A stretch of 11,815 nucleotides of DNA, taken from the NCBI GenBank assembly GCA_029983705.1, contig JASBYZ010000040.1, positions 1 to 11,815 on the forward strand. The letters run 5' to 3'. This stretch comes from Coriobacteriales bacterium. GTDB taxonomy: Bacteria; Actinomycetota; Coriobacteriia; Coriobacteriales; JAEZZM01. The notes beneath the pieces are model-generated. The model made no database searches, had not been told where the DNA came from, and saw nothing but the letters and a program-made list of their open reading frames with translations. Positions 1 through 6,164 of the stretch are shown one piece after another (position 1 is the first letter of the stretch; each line of letters begins with the position of its first letter). Position numbers and translations under genes: made by a program.

Positions 1-315
1 ATAAATAGAGTCTTTACCGTTTTTCTCTAAGATTTCATTAAATCTTTTAGCGATGTACTCAATAGCCTCATCCCAGCTAACTCTCCTAAAAGTCTGGTCA
101 CGAGATTCACGCATCAAAGGATACTTTAAGCGTGGAGTTAAAATTTTGGTATCGTTTAGAAAGTCAAAGCCGTAGTAACCTTTTAAGCATAAGTCTCCCT
201 GGTTGTTAACACCATCAAGAGACTCAACGCCTATGGCTTTGCCGTTTTCGGTAATCATGTTCATCTTACAGCCTGTGCCGCAATATGGACAAACTACCAT
301 GGTCTTCTCAGCCAC
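1..315 (-). CDS. fdhF: Formate dehydrogenase H-type molybdopterin oxidoreductase, N-terminal part (3' end beyond window)
   Basis: This is the start of a formate dehydrogenase catalytic subunit, which oxidises formate to CO2 with a Mo/W bis-MGD cofactor and one [4Fe-4S] cluster. The 105 visible codons contain the cluster motif CPYCGTGC (Cys 9, 12, 16) plus Cys43 in GDLCLKGYYG, with the Lys45 that relays electrons between cluster and cofactor in E. coli FdhH. The following NDTKILTPRL and VSWDEAIEYIA stretches match FdhF closely. I chose the GTG at 315 because AGGGGG lies four bases upstream; an ATG at 298-300 in the same frame has no comparable site. The gene follows the hydN-like gene after 37 bp, so they are likely cotranscribed. 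The active-site selenocysteine or cysteine, expected near residue 140, is outside the window, so selenium dependence cannot be judged. Confidence 0.9.
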   Translation of the reverse strand, partial: MAEKTMVVCPYCGTGCKMNMITENGKAIGVESLDGVNNQGDLCLKGYYGFDFLNDTKILTPRLKYPLMRESRDQTFRRVSWDEAIEYIAKRFNEILEKNGKDSIY

Positions 316-352
316 ATTTCCCCCTATCAGTTAAATCGAATACTCGACGATA

Positions 353-952
353 TTACTTAAACTGCTCGAAAAGCTCGTTCTCTCTTGCCTCGAACTTTTC
401 TGATTCCACAATGCTTAGCGCATTTGATGGACAAACCTCTACACAAGATGGGCCATTAGCTCTGTGCTGACAAAGGTCGCACTTAACCGCAATTGCGCGC
501 TCATCTTTAAGATGAAGGCCCGCAAACTCTACTGGCTCAACATTTTTGTGTACATGAATTGACGCATATTCGCATGCGCCCACGCAGTCATAGCATCCAA
601 TGCATTTATCAGGGTTAACTAACACTGATATGCCGTTTGAATAGATTGCGTGTTGGGTGCAAGCCTTAGCACAGTCTGGATCGACGCACTGTCTGCACAT
701 TACTGGTACAGAAATGTCATCAGTTTTGACTACCTTAAGTCTTGCTACTGGAGCTAGGCCTGGCTTGTAGTGCGAAATAATGCACGCAATTTCACAGGTG
801 TTACAACCGATACAACGGCTTGAATCACCAACAACGCGCATATTTTTGCCTACTTTGCGATGTGCAGATTTAGCTGGATCTGGTTTTGGATTAAAAACAG
901 CGTCGTAAATCTCTGTGCCAACTCCACCAAAAATAAGATGATCGTTTTGCAT
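353..952 (-). CDS. hydN: HydN/HycB-like electron-transfer protein with four [4Fe-4S] clusters
   Basis: A 199-residue ferredoxin-like protein expected to carry electrons from the adjacent formate dehydrogenase to a hydrogenase or other acceptor. Sixteen cysteines form four cluster sets: C47/50/53/57 (CIGCNTCEIAC), C86/89/94/98, C117/120/123/127 (CIGCYDCVGAC) and C158/161/170/174. This spacing is that of HydN, HycB and AegA-type subunits. The start is well supported: AGGAGG at 959-964 sits six bases before the ATG at 952. Compared with E. coli HydN, which begins just before the first cysteine set (equivalent to Met38 here), this protein has about 37 extra N-terminal residues with no cysteines and no obvious signal peptide. 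The whole is probably cytoplasmic and cotranscribed with the downstream fdhF. The gene symbol is by similarity; the partner is inferred from position. Confidence 0.88.
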   Translation of the reverse strand: MQNDHLIFGGVGTEIYDAVFNPKPDPAKSAHRKVGKNMRVVGDSSRCIGCNTCEIACIISHYKPGLAPVARLKVVKTDDISVPVMCRQCVDPDCAKACTQHAIYSNGISVLVNPDKCIGCYDCVGACEYASIHVHKNVEPVEFAGLHLKDERAIAVKCDLCQHRANGPSCVEVCPSNALSIVESEKFEARENELFEQFK

Positions 953-1013
953 TTACTACCTCCTCCCCTTATTTTAAGAAATAGTAAAAACATCAATAAA
1001 TATATAGAGAGAA

Positions 1014-1043
1014 TTTATAATTAAAGTCCCAACGTCTTGTCAT
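1014..1043 (-). promoter_or_regulatory. Probable sigma-70-type promoter for hydN-fdhF with palindrome over the -35
   Basis: On the minus strand ATGACA (1043-1038) and TATAAA (1019-1014) are separated by 18 bp, each one mismatch from consensus, placing a start near 1007 and a leader of about 55 nt. The -35 lies inside a perfect 13-base palindrome, TGTCATGATGACA at 1038-1050, a likely operator. Assigned by eye only. Confidence 0.5.
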
Positions 1044-1129
1044 GATGACATAAACGCCGTTCACATTCAATTATGATCCGCTTACTTTTGCTAATTTAAT
1101 TATCTTTTTTGAGAAGGAATCGCAAAATA

Positions 1130-1141
1130 TGACAAAAGTCA
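1130..1141. promoter_or_regulatory. Dyad TGAC-N4-GTCA between the GNAT gene and hydN promoter
   Basis: TGACAAAAGTCA is a symmetric site with 4-bp arms and a 4-bp spacer, the geometry used by CRP/FNR-family regulators. It lies about 90 bp upstream of the probable hydN -35. Read on the minus strand it is also a short hairpin followed by TATTTT, so a weak terminator for the upstream GNAT gene is the alternative. Neither reading is strong. Confidence 0.3.
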
Positions 1142-1188
1142 CAATAAAGAGTATTATATAGGGTTATCACGTGAACGAAATGTTAAGC

Positions 1189-1719
1189 TCAGGTGTAAAT
1201 CCAGTAGCGCTGAATTGTTAGCCCATTAGGCGCAATTACCTCATTTTCTAATACTCCACCACAAGCCCGAATGAGATTTTGTGAGGTGAGATTTCTAACG
1301 TCACAGCACAATAAAATTTCTCTTAAGCTTATATCTTTACACTTTTTAAGACCAAGTTCTAAAAGCTTTATGCCGTATCCCCTTTTTCTTTGGCTGGGTA
1401 AAATTCCATAGCCAATGTGTCCCCCATACATATATAAGTAGTTATTAAGTTTATGGCGGATATTGATGGCACCAAGCACTTTATTCTCAGAGCTGTCAAA
1501 GAGAAAGTATGTTGAGTGTGCTACCCAATCAGGATTTGTAGGCTCAAGCTCTGTAAGTGAGCGAACATAAGAAGCAAAGTCATCTGTTTTATGACTAAAA
1601 ATTGTGGCAGGTGAAGCATTAGCCTCTGGATGCAGTTGATTGTAAGCTTTCCATTCAGAGAGTGCCTCTAGTATTGCATCTTTATGCTGAGCATCAGCAG
1701 TAATTAAGGTAAAAGTCAT
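1189..1719 (-). CDS. GNAT-family N-acetyltransferase
   Basis: A 176-residue predicted acetyltransferase that would transfer an acetyl group from acetyl-CoA to an unknown amine. The acetyl-CoA pyrophosphate loop is visible as HIGYGILPSQRKRGYG, with the Q-x-x-R-G-x-G core at residues 110-116. Preceding it is a beta-strand pair (YFLFDSSENKVLGAINIR) typical of the fold, and a C-terminal strand with the CGGVLENE turn follows. The arrangement resembles the small 'predicted acetyltransferase' group COG3981 rather than ribosomal RimI types; that assignment is from memory of the family. It begins seven bases after the stop of the ABC ATPase, with no clear ribosome-binding site of its own, so translation is probably coupled to the transporter operon. 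Whether it has any functional link to the transported compound is unknown. Confidence 0.8.
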   Translation of the reverse strand: MTFTLITADAQHKDAILEALSEWKAYNQLHPEANASPATIFSHKTDDFASYVRSLTELEPTNPDWVAHSTYFLFDSSENKVLGAINIRHKLNNYLYMYGGHIGYGILPSQRKRGYGIKLLELGLKKCKDISLREILLCCDVRNLTSQNLIRACGGVLENEVIAPNGLTIQRYWIYT

Positions 1720-1726
1720 GCAGTAA

Positions 1727-2410
1727 TTATAAGCTTACCCTTGTGCTTATAAACTTGCGAATCTCATCTTCATGTCCAAATACCTCACTTACAGCCATTT
1801 TGCCACCGCTCAGCATGAGTACCCGATTGCAGCATTCAAACAAGAGCTCAAGATCGTGGCTGATAAGCAAAATTGGTGCACGCTTTACATACTCTAAAAG
1901 AGCTTTTGCCACCGATTTCATACGTTTGTGATCAAGACCGGCTGTTGGCTCATCAAGTATCAGGAGATCTTTTTGCTGCATAAAGGCTACTATCAAGGCA
2001 AGACGCTGTTGCTGTCCACGTGAGAGTTGTTGAGGGTGTTGATTTTTGTATTCCCACAGGTCAAAAGCCTTAAGATAGTCAGTAGCCTTATCGAGATAGT
2101 CCTTATCGCTCAGACGCTCTTTTGGAACAAGTTCTGACTCAAGGCTATGGCTAAATATTTGCGAGCTTGGATCTTGAAAGCAGAGGTAATTTCTCTTCAT
2201 GAGCTCGCGCTTTGTACGTACAGCACCCTCACTGCCGGCATAGACAAGAGAGCCCTTAGCAATTGGATACAAACCTGCGAGCTGTTTTGCAAGCGTTGTT
2301 TTACCGCAGCCATTAGCCCCGATAAGCCCTAAACACTCACCCTGCTTAATTTCAAAGTTGAGGGGTTCGGAAAGCTTTTTCTTTTTGTTTTGGATACTCA
2401 GATTTTGCAC
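1727..2410 (-). CDS. ECF transporter ATPase, second (C-terminal) ABC domain; probably a piece of a broken double-ATPase gene
   Basis: A complete ABC nucleotide-binding domain that would hydrolyse ATP to power the ECF importer. Numbering from the GTG at 2410: Walker A GANGCGKT (32-38 region), Q-loop Gln79 in CFQDPSSQ, signature LSRGQQQRL (from 129), Walker B LLILDEP with Asp153/Glu154, and H-loop His185 in LLISHD. All catalytic residues are present. The GTG at 2410 has no ribosome-binding site and overlaps the preceding frame by 13 bases. Adding one base to the AAAA run (plus-strand TTTT 2438-2441) joins this domain to the first ABC domain through the linker YGLRSLDESTLTASQKALQS, which looks like the linker of fused double ATPases found with Trep_Strep S components. 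I therefore infer that it is the second half of one protein of about 488 residues. It could still be a separate, translationally coupled subunit. Confidence 0.8.
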   Translation of the reverse strand: MQNLSIQNKKKKLSEPLNFEIKQGECLGLIGANGCGKTTLAKQLAGLYPIAKGSLVYAGSEGAVRTKRELMKRNYLCFQDPSSQIFSHSLESELVPKERLSDKDYLDKATDYLKAFDLWEYKNQHPQQLSRGQQQRLALIVAFMQQKDLLILDEPTAGLDHKRMKSVAKALLEYVKRAPILLISHDLELLFECCNRVLMLSGGKMAVSEVFGHEDEIRKFISTRVSL

Positions 2411-3191
2411 GCGTATAACGCAAGGACTTTGAAGAGCTTTTGAGATGCAGTCAAAGTGCTCTCATCAAGCGAGCGAAGTCCGTATTTGCTTGCTGTCTTT
2501 TGAGTCAAGTCTTGCTGAGAGAGCTCGGCTATAATCTTTCCCTTGTCCAAAATTATCAGCCGGTCAATCAAATCCTTTACGTAATAGAGGCGATGTTCTG
2601 CAACGACAATGGTCTTACCTTGAGCTTTAAGCTTGCTCAGTGCCTCTCTAACCGTTTGAATAGCATAAAAATCCAGACTTGCAGATGGCTCATTTAAAAA
2701 GAGTATCTCAGTATCAGCTACCAAGGTAAAGGTTATGGCGATAAGTTGCTTTTGCCCTCCACTCATCTCATACACCGACTTGTGGCGCAAATGCTCAGCG
2801 TCCATATCTTTAAATGCACTATCAACGCGGCTATGAAGCGTGTCGTAACCAATACCTAAGTTCTCGCCAACTATGGCTACCTCATCTTCTGCATAGGTTG
2901 AAAAGAACTGGTCTTTAGGGTCTTGGAATACATTTCCAATGTAGCTAGCTATCTCGCCAGATTTAAAGTCTTTTAAATTTTTGTTGGCAATGCTAATTTC
3001 GCCATCAAGTTTTGTCTCATAAAGCTCAGGTATAAGCCCGTTCATGCAATGTAAAAGACTGCTTTTGCCGCTGCCTGAAAGTCCCGTGAGCACAACAAAC
3101 TCCCGGCTTTTACATCAAGTTCTATATTCTCTAAAACTGTTTTTGATTCATAGGAAAGCGTATTGAGCTTTACAGAGATAGTTGATACCAA
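2398..3191 (-). pseudogene. ECF transporter ATPase, first ABC domain, frameshifted near its N-terminus
   Basis: The first nucleotide-binding domain of the transporter. The likely start is the TTG at 3191, with AGGAG (3203-3199) seven bases upstream and a 22-base overlap with the T-component gene. It reads MVSTISVKLNTLSYES to VKAG, then loses frame at the GGG run (plus CCC 3102-3104). One extra G gives VKAGEFVVLTGLSGSGKS and restores the domain. Without it, reading ends near 3045, and only the GTG at 3093 reopens the frame. Visible motifs are Walker A GLSGSGKS, Q-loop VFQDPKDQF, signature MSGGQKQL and H-loop VAEHRLYYV. The Walker B reads ILFLNEPSASLD, so Asn (codon AAT) replaces the usual Asp. 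A second apparent frameshift near 2438-2441 separates it from the second ABC domain. If the lesions are real, the transporter is dead; if they are sequencing errors, 1727-3191 is one intact gene. Confidence 0.72.
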
Positions 3192-3852
3192 ATTGTTGCT
3201 CCTACTAAAGCTGCTCCATATATCAGAGTAAGTGCGTCTAATGCATTAAAATGATGAACTCGGTAACAGGTCTTTTTTACTTCATACTCAAAACCCTTAG
3301 TAATAATAGAGGCGCTTAGCGTGTCGCTTGTTTCAAGTATCCTATATATAAGTGGAATCAGCACAAGCTCAAAGCTTTTTAGAGGATGAAGTGGCGAAAG
3401 ATACAGTCCCCTAACTTTTCCTGCCTGCATAATCTCTACTGCGCGCGCCTTAAAACTGGCAAAAAGCGTATTACAACCGCTAAGGCAAGCGATAAACTCC
3501 GAGGACAACCCACCCTATCAATGCAGCGCATAAGCTCAACTGAAGTATACTGGGCAAGTACTGCAGCAAGCATCAAAATTGGATAGAGTTTGATGATGAT
3601 AAGAAACATCGCATAAAAAGATCCCAACAGAGGGTCTGTACTATATCCAGACCTACATAAAAGCACAAGCGCCCACAAGATCAAATAGCCAGCCGCCCAC
3701 TTACAGAACTTATCGCCCGCATGCAAAAGTAAAAGCAAGGTGGAACCAAGAATCCTTGCCACATAAATTGCAGTACTTGCAAAGAGCGTAATAAATGACA
3801 TGACGATCATGAGCAGCAAAACTATCAGAGGATGCAGGCGCACCTTAATCAT
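3170..3852 (-). pseudogene. ECF transporter T component (EcfT/CbiQ-like), apparent single frameshift
   Basis: The transmembrane energy-coupling subunit that links the substrate-binding S component to the ATPases. I place the start at the ATG at 3852 (MIKVRLHPLIVLLLMIVMSF), overlapping the S-component stop by 8 bp; an upstream ATG at 3930 in this frame lies inside the S gene. Hydrophobic helices run to IRFLPVL, where the frame ends at TAG just after the GC-rich tract at 3441-3449. The other frame continues as ARAVEIMQAGKVRG, the first coupling helix with its conserved Arg-Gly, then ITKGFEY, a second motif with Lys in place of Arg, and a final helix ending IWYQLSL. One added base in the TTTTAAGG stretch (plus 3448-3455) gives a 21-residue RFLP-to-VRG segment, the length I recall for EcfT. 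The repaired protein has about 227 residues. Confidence 0.75.
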
Positions 3853-4453
3853 TAGGACAAGATCTTTTTTGGCTTTTTTCACTCTTTGAGAAGAATTTAT
3901 TAAAGAGGAAGTTTCCAATCCAAGCTCCAAGAGCTGAGGCTGCGATGAGTACGACTATCACAATGCAAAGCGTAGTTGGATTTAGGAAAAATTCCGCCAA
4001 CTTTTGAGCGCTTTCTATCTCAAACATGCTTGGGAACTGTGCAACAAGACCTTGCACACCAAATACGAGGAGGAAAAATAGTCCATGAAGTGCATACACT
4101 ACATAGGCAATAACTCCTGCAAGGGTAATCTGAAGTGGTTTTTCAAAGCTATCTTTTGGTAGCAAAATAAGCTCGCCTATTAAGCCTGCTATCAAACACA
4201 CTGGAAGCATAGGCCAAAATCCCATAACGGTATACACTATTCCAAAAATTGCAAAATATAAAAATACGATACCGCGCTTTTTAATTTGACGGCACATAAT
4301 CATATACACAGGAATTGATAAAAAGGCTGATATAACATGTGACATATACATGCCATACACGCCAAACAGTCCACCTAGAATAGAGCCAATCATGAACAAA
4401 ATAAAGGAAATAACCGAAAAGAGCGCCACCTTTACGATGTCTTTAATTTTCAT
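3845..4453 (-). CDS. ECF transporter S component, Trep_Strep/MptD type
   Basis: A 202-residue, strongly hydrophobic integral membrane protein with about five or six predicted helices (roughly residues 10-30, 35-55, 62-90, 108-135 and 160-190), a short charged N-terminus (MKIKDIVK) and a basic C-terminal tail. It resembles the Trep_Strep/MptD substrate-binding components of energy-coupling-factor importers, and the following T and ATPase genes confirm the setting. S components bind small vitamins, metals or similar micronutrients, but members of this class have no firmly known ligand and none can be read from the sequence. The start is supported by GAGG about eight bases before the ATG. It is the first gene of the transporter operon, behind a perfect TATAAT at 4517-4512. 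Unlike the next two genes it is intact. Confidence 0.8.
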   Translation of the reverse strand: MKIKDIVKVALFSVISFILFMIGSILGGLFGVYGMYMSHVISAFLSIPVYMIMCRQIKKRGIVFLYFAIFGIVYTVMGFWPMLPVCLIAGLIGELILLPKDSFEKPLQITLAGVIAYVVYALHGLFFLLVFGVQGLVAQFPSMFEIESAQKLAEFFLNPTTLCIVIVVLIAASALGAWIGNFLFNKFFSKSEKSQKRSCPND

Positions 4454-4472
4454 GAACTACCTCGCTTTCTTC

Positions 4473-4499
4473 TATATCTTTACATAAATGTTAGATATA
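4473..4499. promoter_or_regulatory. Imperfect inverted repeat in the ecf-araC divergent region
   Basis: TATATCT (4473-4479) and AGATATA (4493-4499) are exact inverted 7-bp arms around a 13-base spacer that itself holds ACAT/ATGT. It sits just downstream of the predicted ecf operon start and overlaps a plus-strand TATAAT, so it is a candidate operator for both directions. It could instead be a hairpin in the ecf leader. Confidence 0.35.
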
Positions 4500-4501
4500 A
4501 T
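4496..4501 (+). promoter_or_regulatory. Possible -10 element for the AraC-type regulator gene
   Basis: A perfect plus-strand TATAAT lies about 110 bp before the regulator start codon. No convincing -35 is visible. The leader that would follow contains the palindrome TTGAGCTCAA (4555-4564) and nearby short dyads, possible autoregulatory sites. Confidence 0.3.
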
Positions 4502-4511
4502 TAACACACGT

Positions 4512-4517
4512 ATTATA
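4512..4517 (-). promoter_or_regulatory. Probable -10 element for the ECF transporter operon
   Basis: The minus strand has a perfect TATAAT (4517-4512). No good -35 is seen at 16-18 bp, so the promoter may need an activator. The predicted transcript start near 4505 gives a leader of about 52 nt. Confidence 0.45.
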
Positions 4518-4613
4518 GCGCGCAGACTTTTGTTCAGAGGGATTTTAACTAAGGTTGAGCTCAATGGTTTAGTGAGCTAATCGCGCTAGTTTGAGGAAGC
4601 GGGATGAAGGCAG

Positions 4614-5588
4614 ATGGCAACACAGGCCTCCAATTACATATTTCAAAAATATTTAGATTGTTACGGATTTAAAGAAGCTCCAACAGACACACAGTTTAAT
4701 GAGCTCAGAAAAACTTACCGGGCAAATGGAGACGCCCTGCAAGGATATTACTGGTACTACACTGGCAGAGGCTTTTCTGTAAACATAAATGACTTTTACT
4801 TTAAAAAAGAATGGACCGGACGCTTTGATACCCAAGTAATTTCTGATGTGGTCTTAAGTGTAAGCTATTTTTTCAAAGCTCATGGCAATGTCTTAGGTGA
4901 GCACTGCCCCATGTCAGATAATATGATTTTAGCGCGCGTATCAAGCGATCCGTTTAGTTGCAGAATGTTTGAAGGATCTTCGTTTTACAGCATTGGATTT
5001 GAATTTCACCGTAAGTTTTTAGAGAGTCTGTGCGCTGATTACCATATGGACCCTCAAGTAATCTTGGAATCTATAGACCGATATAAACGAGGTCTTTTGG
5101 ATAATGAACTTTTTCATTTAGCTCAAGAAATTAAAACCTATAGCAATACAAATAGCGGAGCTGAGCTCTTCTATGAGATAAAAGCAAAGGAATTTTTGCT
5201 CCAAGTAATTAACGCCTACTATAGCAAACAGGCAAATCCCTTAAGCAGAGACGATGATTATGCCCTGCATATGCTTCAAGCATATATCGATAAGAACTAT
5301 AACGTTGAGTTAAATCAAGATGACTTAAGCGAAATGTCCTATATGAGTATAAGCAAACTCAAGCGCGTTTTTAAGCAAAAGTTTGGTATATCGATGACAG
5401 AATACATCCAAAGAAAGCGTATTGATGCTTCTGAAGAGCTTATTGAATCTGGTGAGTACAACATTAAAGATGTTGCCGAACAAGTTGGCTATAAATCTGC
5501 AAGCAGATTTACCAGCTTATATAAGCAATATAAGGAAGTGCTTCCTAGCGAGATGAAAGAACGCCTGCAAGACTCCTCATATAATTAA
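4614..5588 (+). CDS. AraC-family transcriptional regulator
   Basis: A 324-residue regulator, the only plus-strand gene. The C-terminal 100 residues (about 220-318) form an AraC/XylS DNA-binding domain. The first helix-turn-helix is around LNQDDLSEMSYMSISKLKRV, and the linker FKQKFGISMTEYIQRKRI follows. The second is around YNIKDVAEQVGYKSASRFTS, ending near the usual pro-ser site (LPSEM). The N-terminal 215 residues are an unrecognised sensor region, rich in aromatic residues near 40-65 (ALQGYYWYYTGRGFS), with no membrane segments. The start at 4614 is preceded by GAAGG three bases away; an out-of-frame ATG at 4604 stops early and is rejected. It is convergent with the CoA operon and divergent from the ECF operon. 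Control of the CoA operon in response to its substrate, as CaiF does for carnitine genes, is a reasonable guess but unproven. Confidence 0.9.
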   Translation: MATQASNYIFQKYLDCYGFKEAPTDTQFNELRKTYRANGDALQGYYWYYTGRGFSVNINDFYFKKEWTGRFDTQVISDVVLSVSYFFKAHGNVLGEHCPMSDNMILARVSSDPFSCRMFEGSSFYSIGFEFHRKFLESLCADYHMDPQVILESIDRYKRGLLDNELFHLAQEIKTYSNTNSGAELFYEIKAKEFLLQVINAYYSKQANPLSRDDDYALHMLQAYIDKNYNVELNQDDLSEMSYMSISKLKRVFKQKFGISMTEYIQRKRIDASEELIESGEYNIKDVAEQVGYKSASRFTSLYKQYKEVLPSEMKERLQDSSYN

Positions 5589-5593
5589 GGTTT

Positions 5594-5632
5594 AAAAATT
5601 ACAAAAGGGCTGTTGAGTTTGAGCAACAGCCC
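5594..5632 (-). terminator. Rho-independent terminator of the CoA-metabolism operon
   Basis: GGGCTGTTG (5607-5615) and CAACAGCCC (5624-5632) form a perfect 9-bp GC-rich stem with an 8-base loop. Read on the minus strand the stem is followed by TTTTGTAATTTTT, so it ends transcription 35 bp after the MaoC-type gene. It lies 18 bp past the stop of the convergent regulator and may also slow that transcript, though the plus side lacks a T run. Confidence 0.9.
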
Positions 5633-5666
5633 CATCGTTACAAAAGTTTAGCTATAAGTTATTAAC

Positions 5667-6122
5667 TTAGCTGCGAGCCTGCATCATAATAACCCATTCA
5701 GCTTCAGTAATATGCTTGCCTTCGCTATCAATCAAATTTGCAAAAAAGGTAATAATACCACGGCCTGGCTTAGAAGACATCCGTTTCTCTTTTATCTTAA
5801 GTTCGAGATGAACGGTAGCACCTATAAATAATGGTGCAACATATTTTTGAGTCAATTCCAAAAAGGCAATAGTGGTTCCCTCAAAAATACCTAATTGGTT
5901 AGACATGCCAGTCATAATAGCTCCACCGAGCATACTGTGAGCAACACGCGCCTTAAATGGACCTTCTTTAGCGAATTCTTCATCGGTGTGTAGTGGATTA
6001 AAATCTCCAGTAAGACCAGCGAAATTCATAACATCTGTTTCAGTGATAGTACGGGCTTGACTTGTATAAATCTTATCATCTTCAAAATCTTCTATATATA
6101 GCCCGCGAGCTTCGTATCCCAT
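5667..6122 (-). CDS. MaoC-type (R)-specific enoyl-CoA hydratase
   Basis: A 151-residue single hotdog-domain protein of the MaoC/PhaJ class, which adds water reversibly to trans-2-enoyl-CoA to give (R)-3-hydroxyacyl-CoA. The hydratase motif is clear: TGDFNPLHTDEEFA holds Asp40, Asn42, Pro43 and His45, matching the catalytic Asp/His pair of PhaJ, followed by the conserved ARVAHSMLGGAI segment (58-69). The length fits stand-alone (R)-hydratases. AAAGGGA lies shortly before the ATG at 6122. It is the last gene of the operon, about 42 bp after the crotonase gene and 35 bp before the terminator. Having both a crotonase ((S)-type) and a MaoC ((R)-type) hydratase in one operon is unusual; they may act on different steps or make epimerisation possible. 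Acyl-chain preference cannot be deduced. Confidence 0.87.
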   Translation of the reverse strand: MGYEARGLYIEDFEDDKIYTSQARTITETDVMNFAGLTGDFNPLHTDEEFAKEGPFKARVAHSMLGGAIMTGMSNQLGIFEGTTIAFLELTQKYVAPLFIGATVHLELKIKEKRMSSKPGRGIITFFANLIDSEGKHITEAEWVIMMQARS

Positions 6123-6164
6123 AATTTTTCCCTTTCTTATTTATAGAAACAAGCTGTTGTTATG

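Noticed and set aside
1167..1174. Palindrome TCACGTGA after the GNAT gene
   Set aside because: It is a single 8-base site with no adjoining promoter element or repeat; chance occurrence is likely.
4516..4588. Long-range inverted repeat TAGCGCG/CGCGCTA as a structured leader or riboswitch
   Set aside because: The arms are only 7 bp and 59 bp apart, with no recognisable riboswitch core between them.
4604..4672. Alternative ATG start at 4604 with GAGG upstream for the AraC-type gene
   Set aside because: It is out of frame with the regulator and ends after about 22 codons. The 4614 start gives the full protein.
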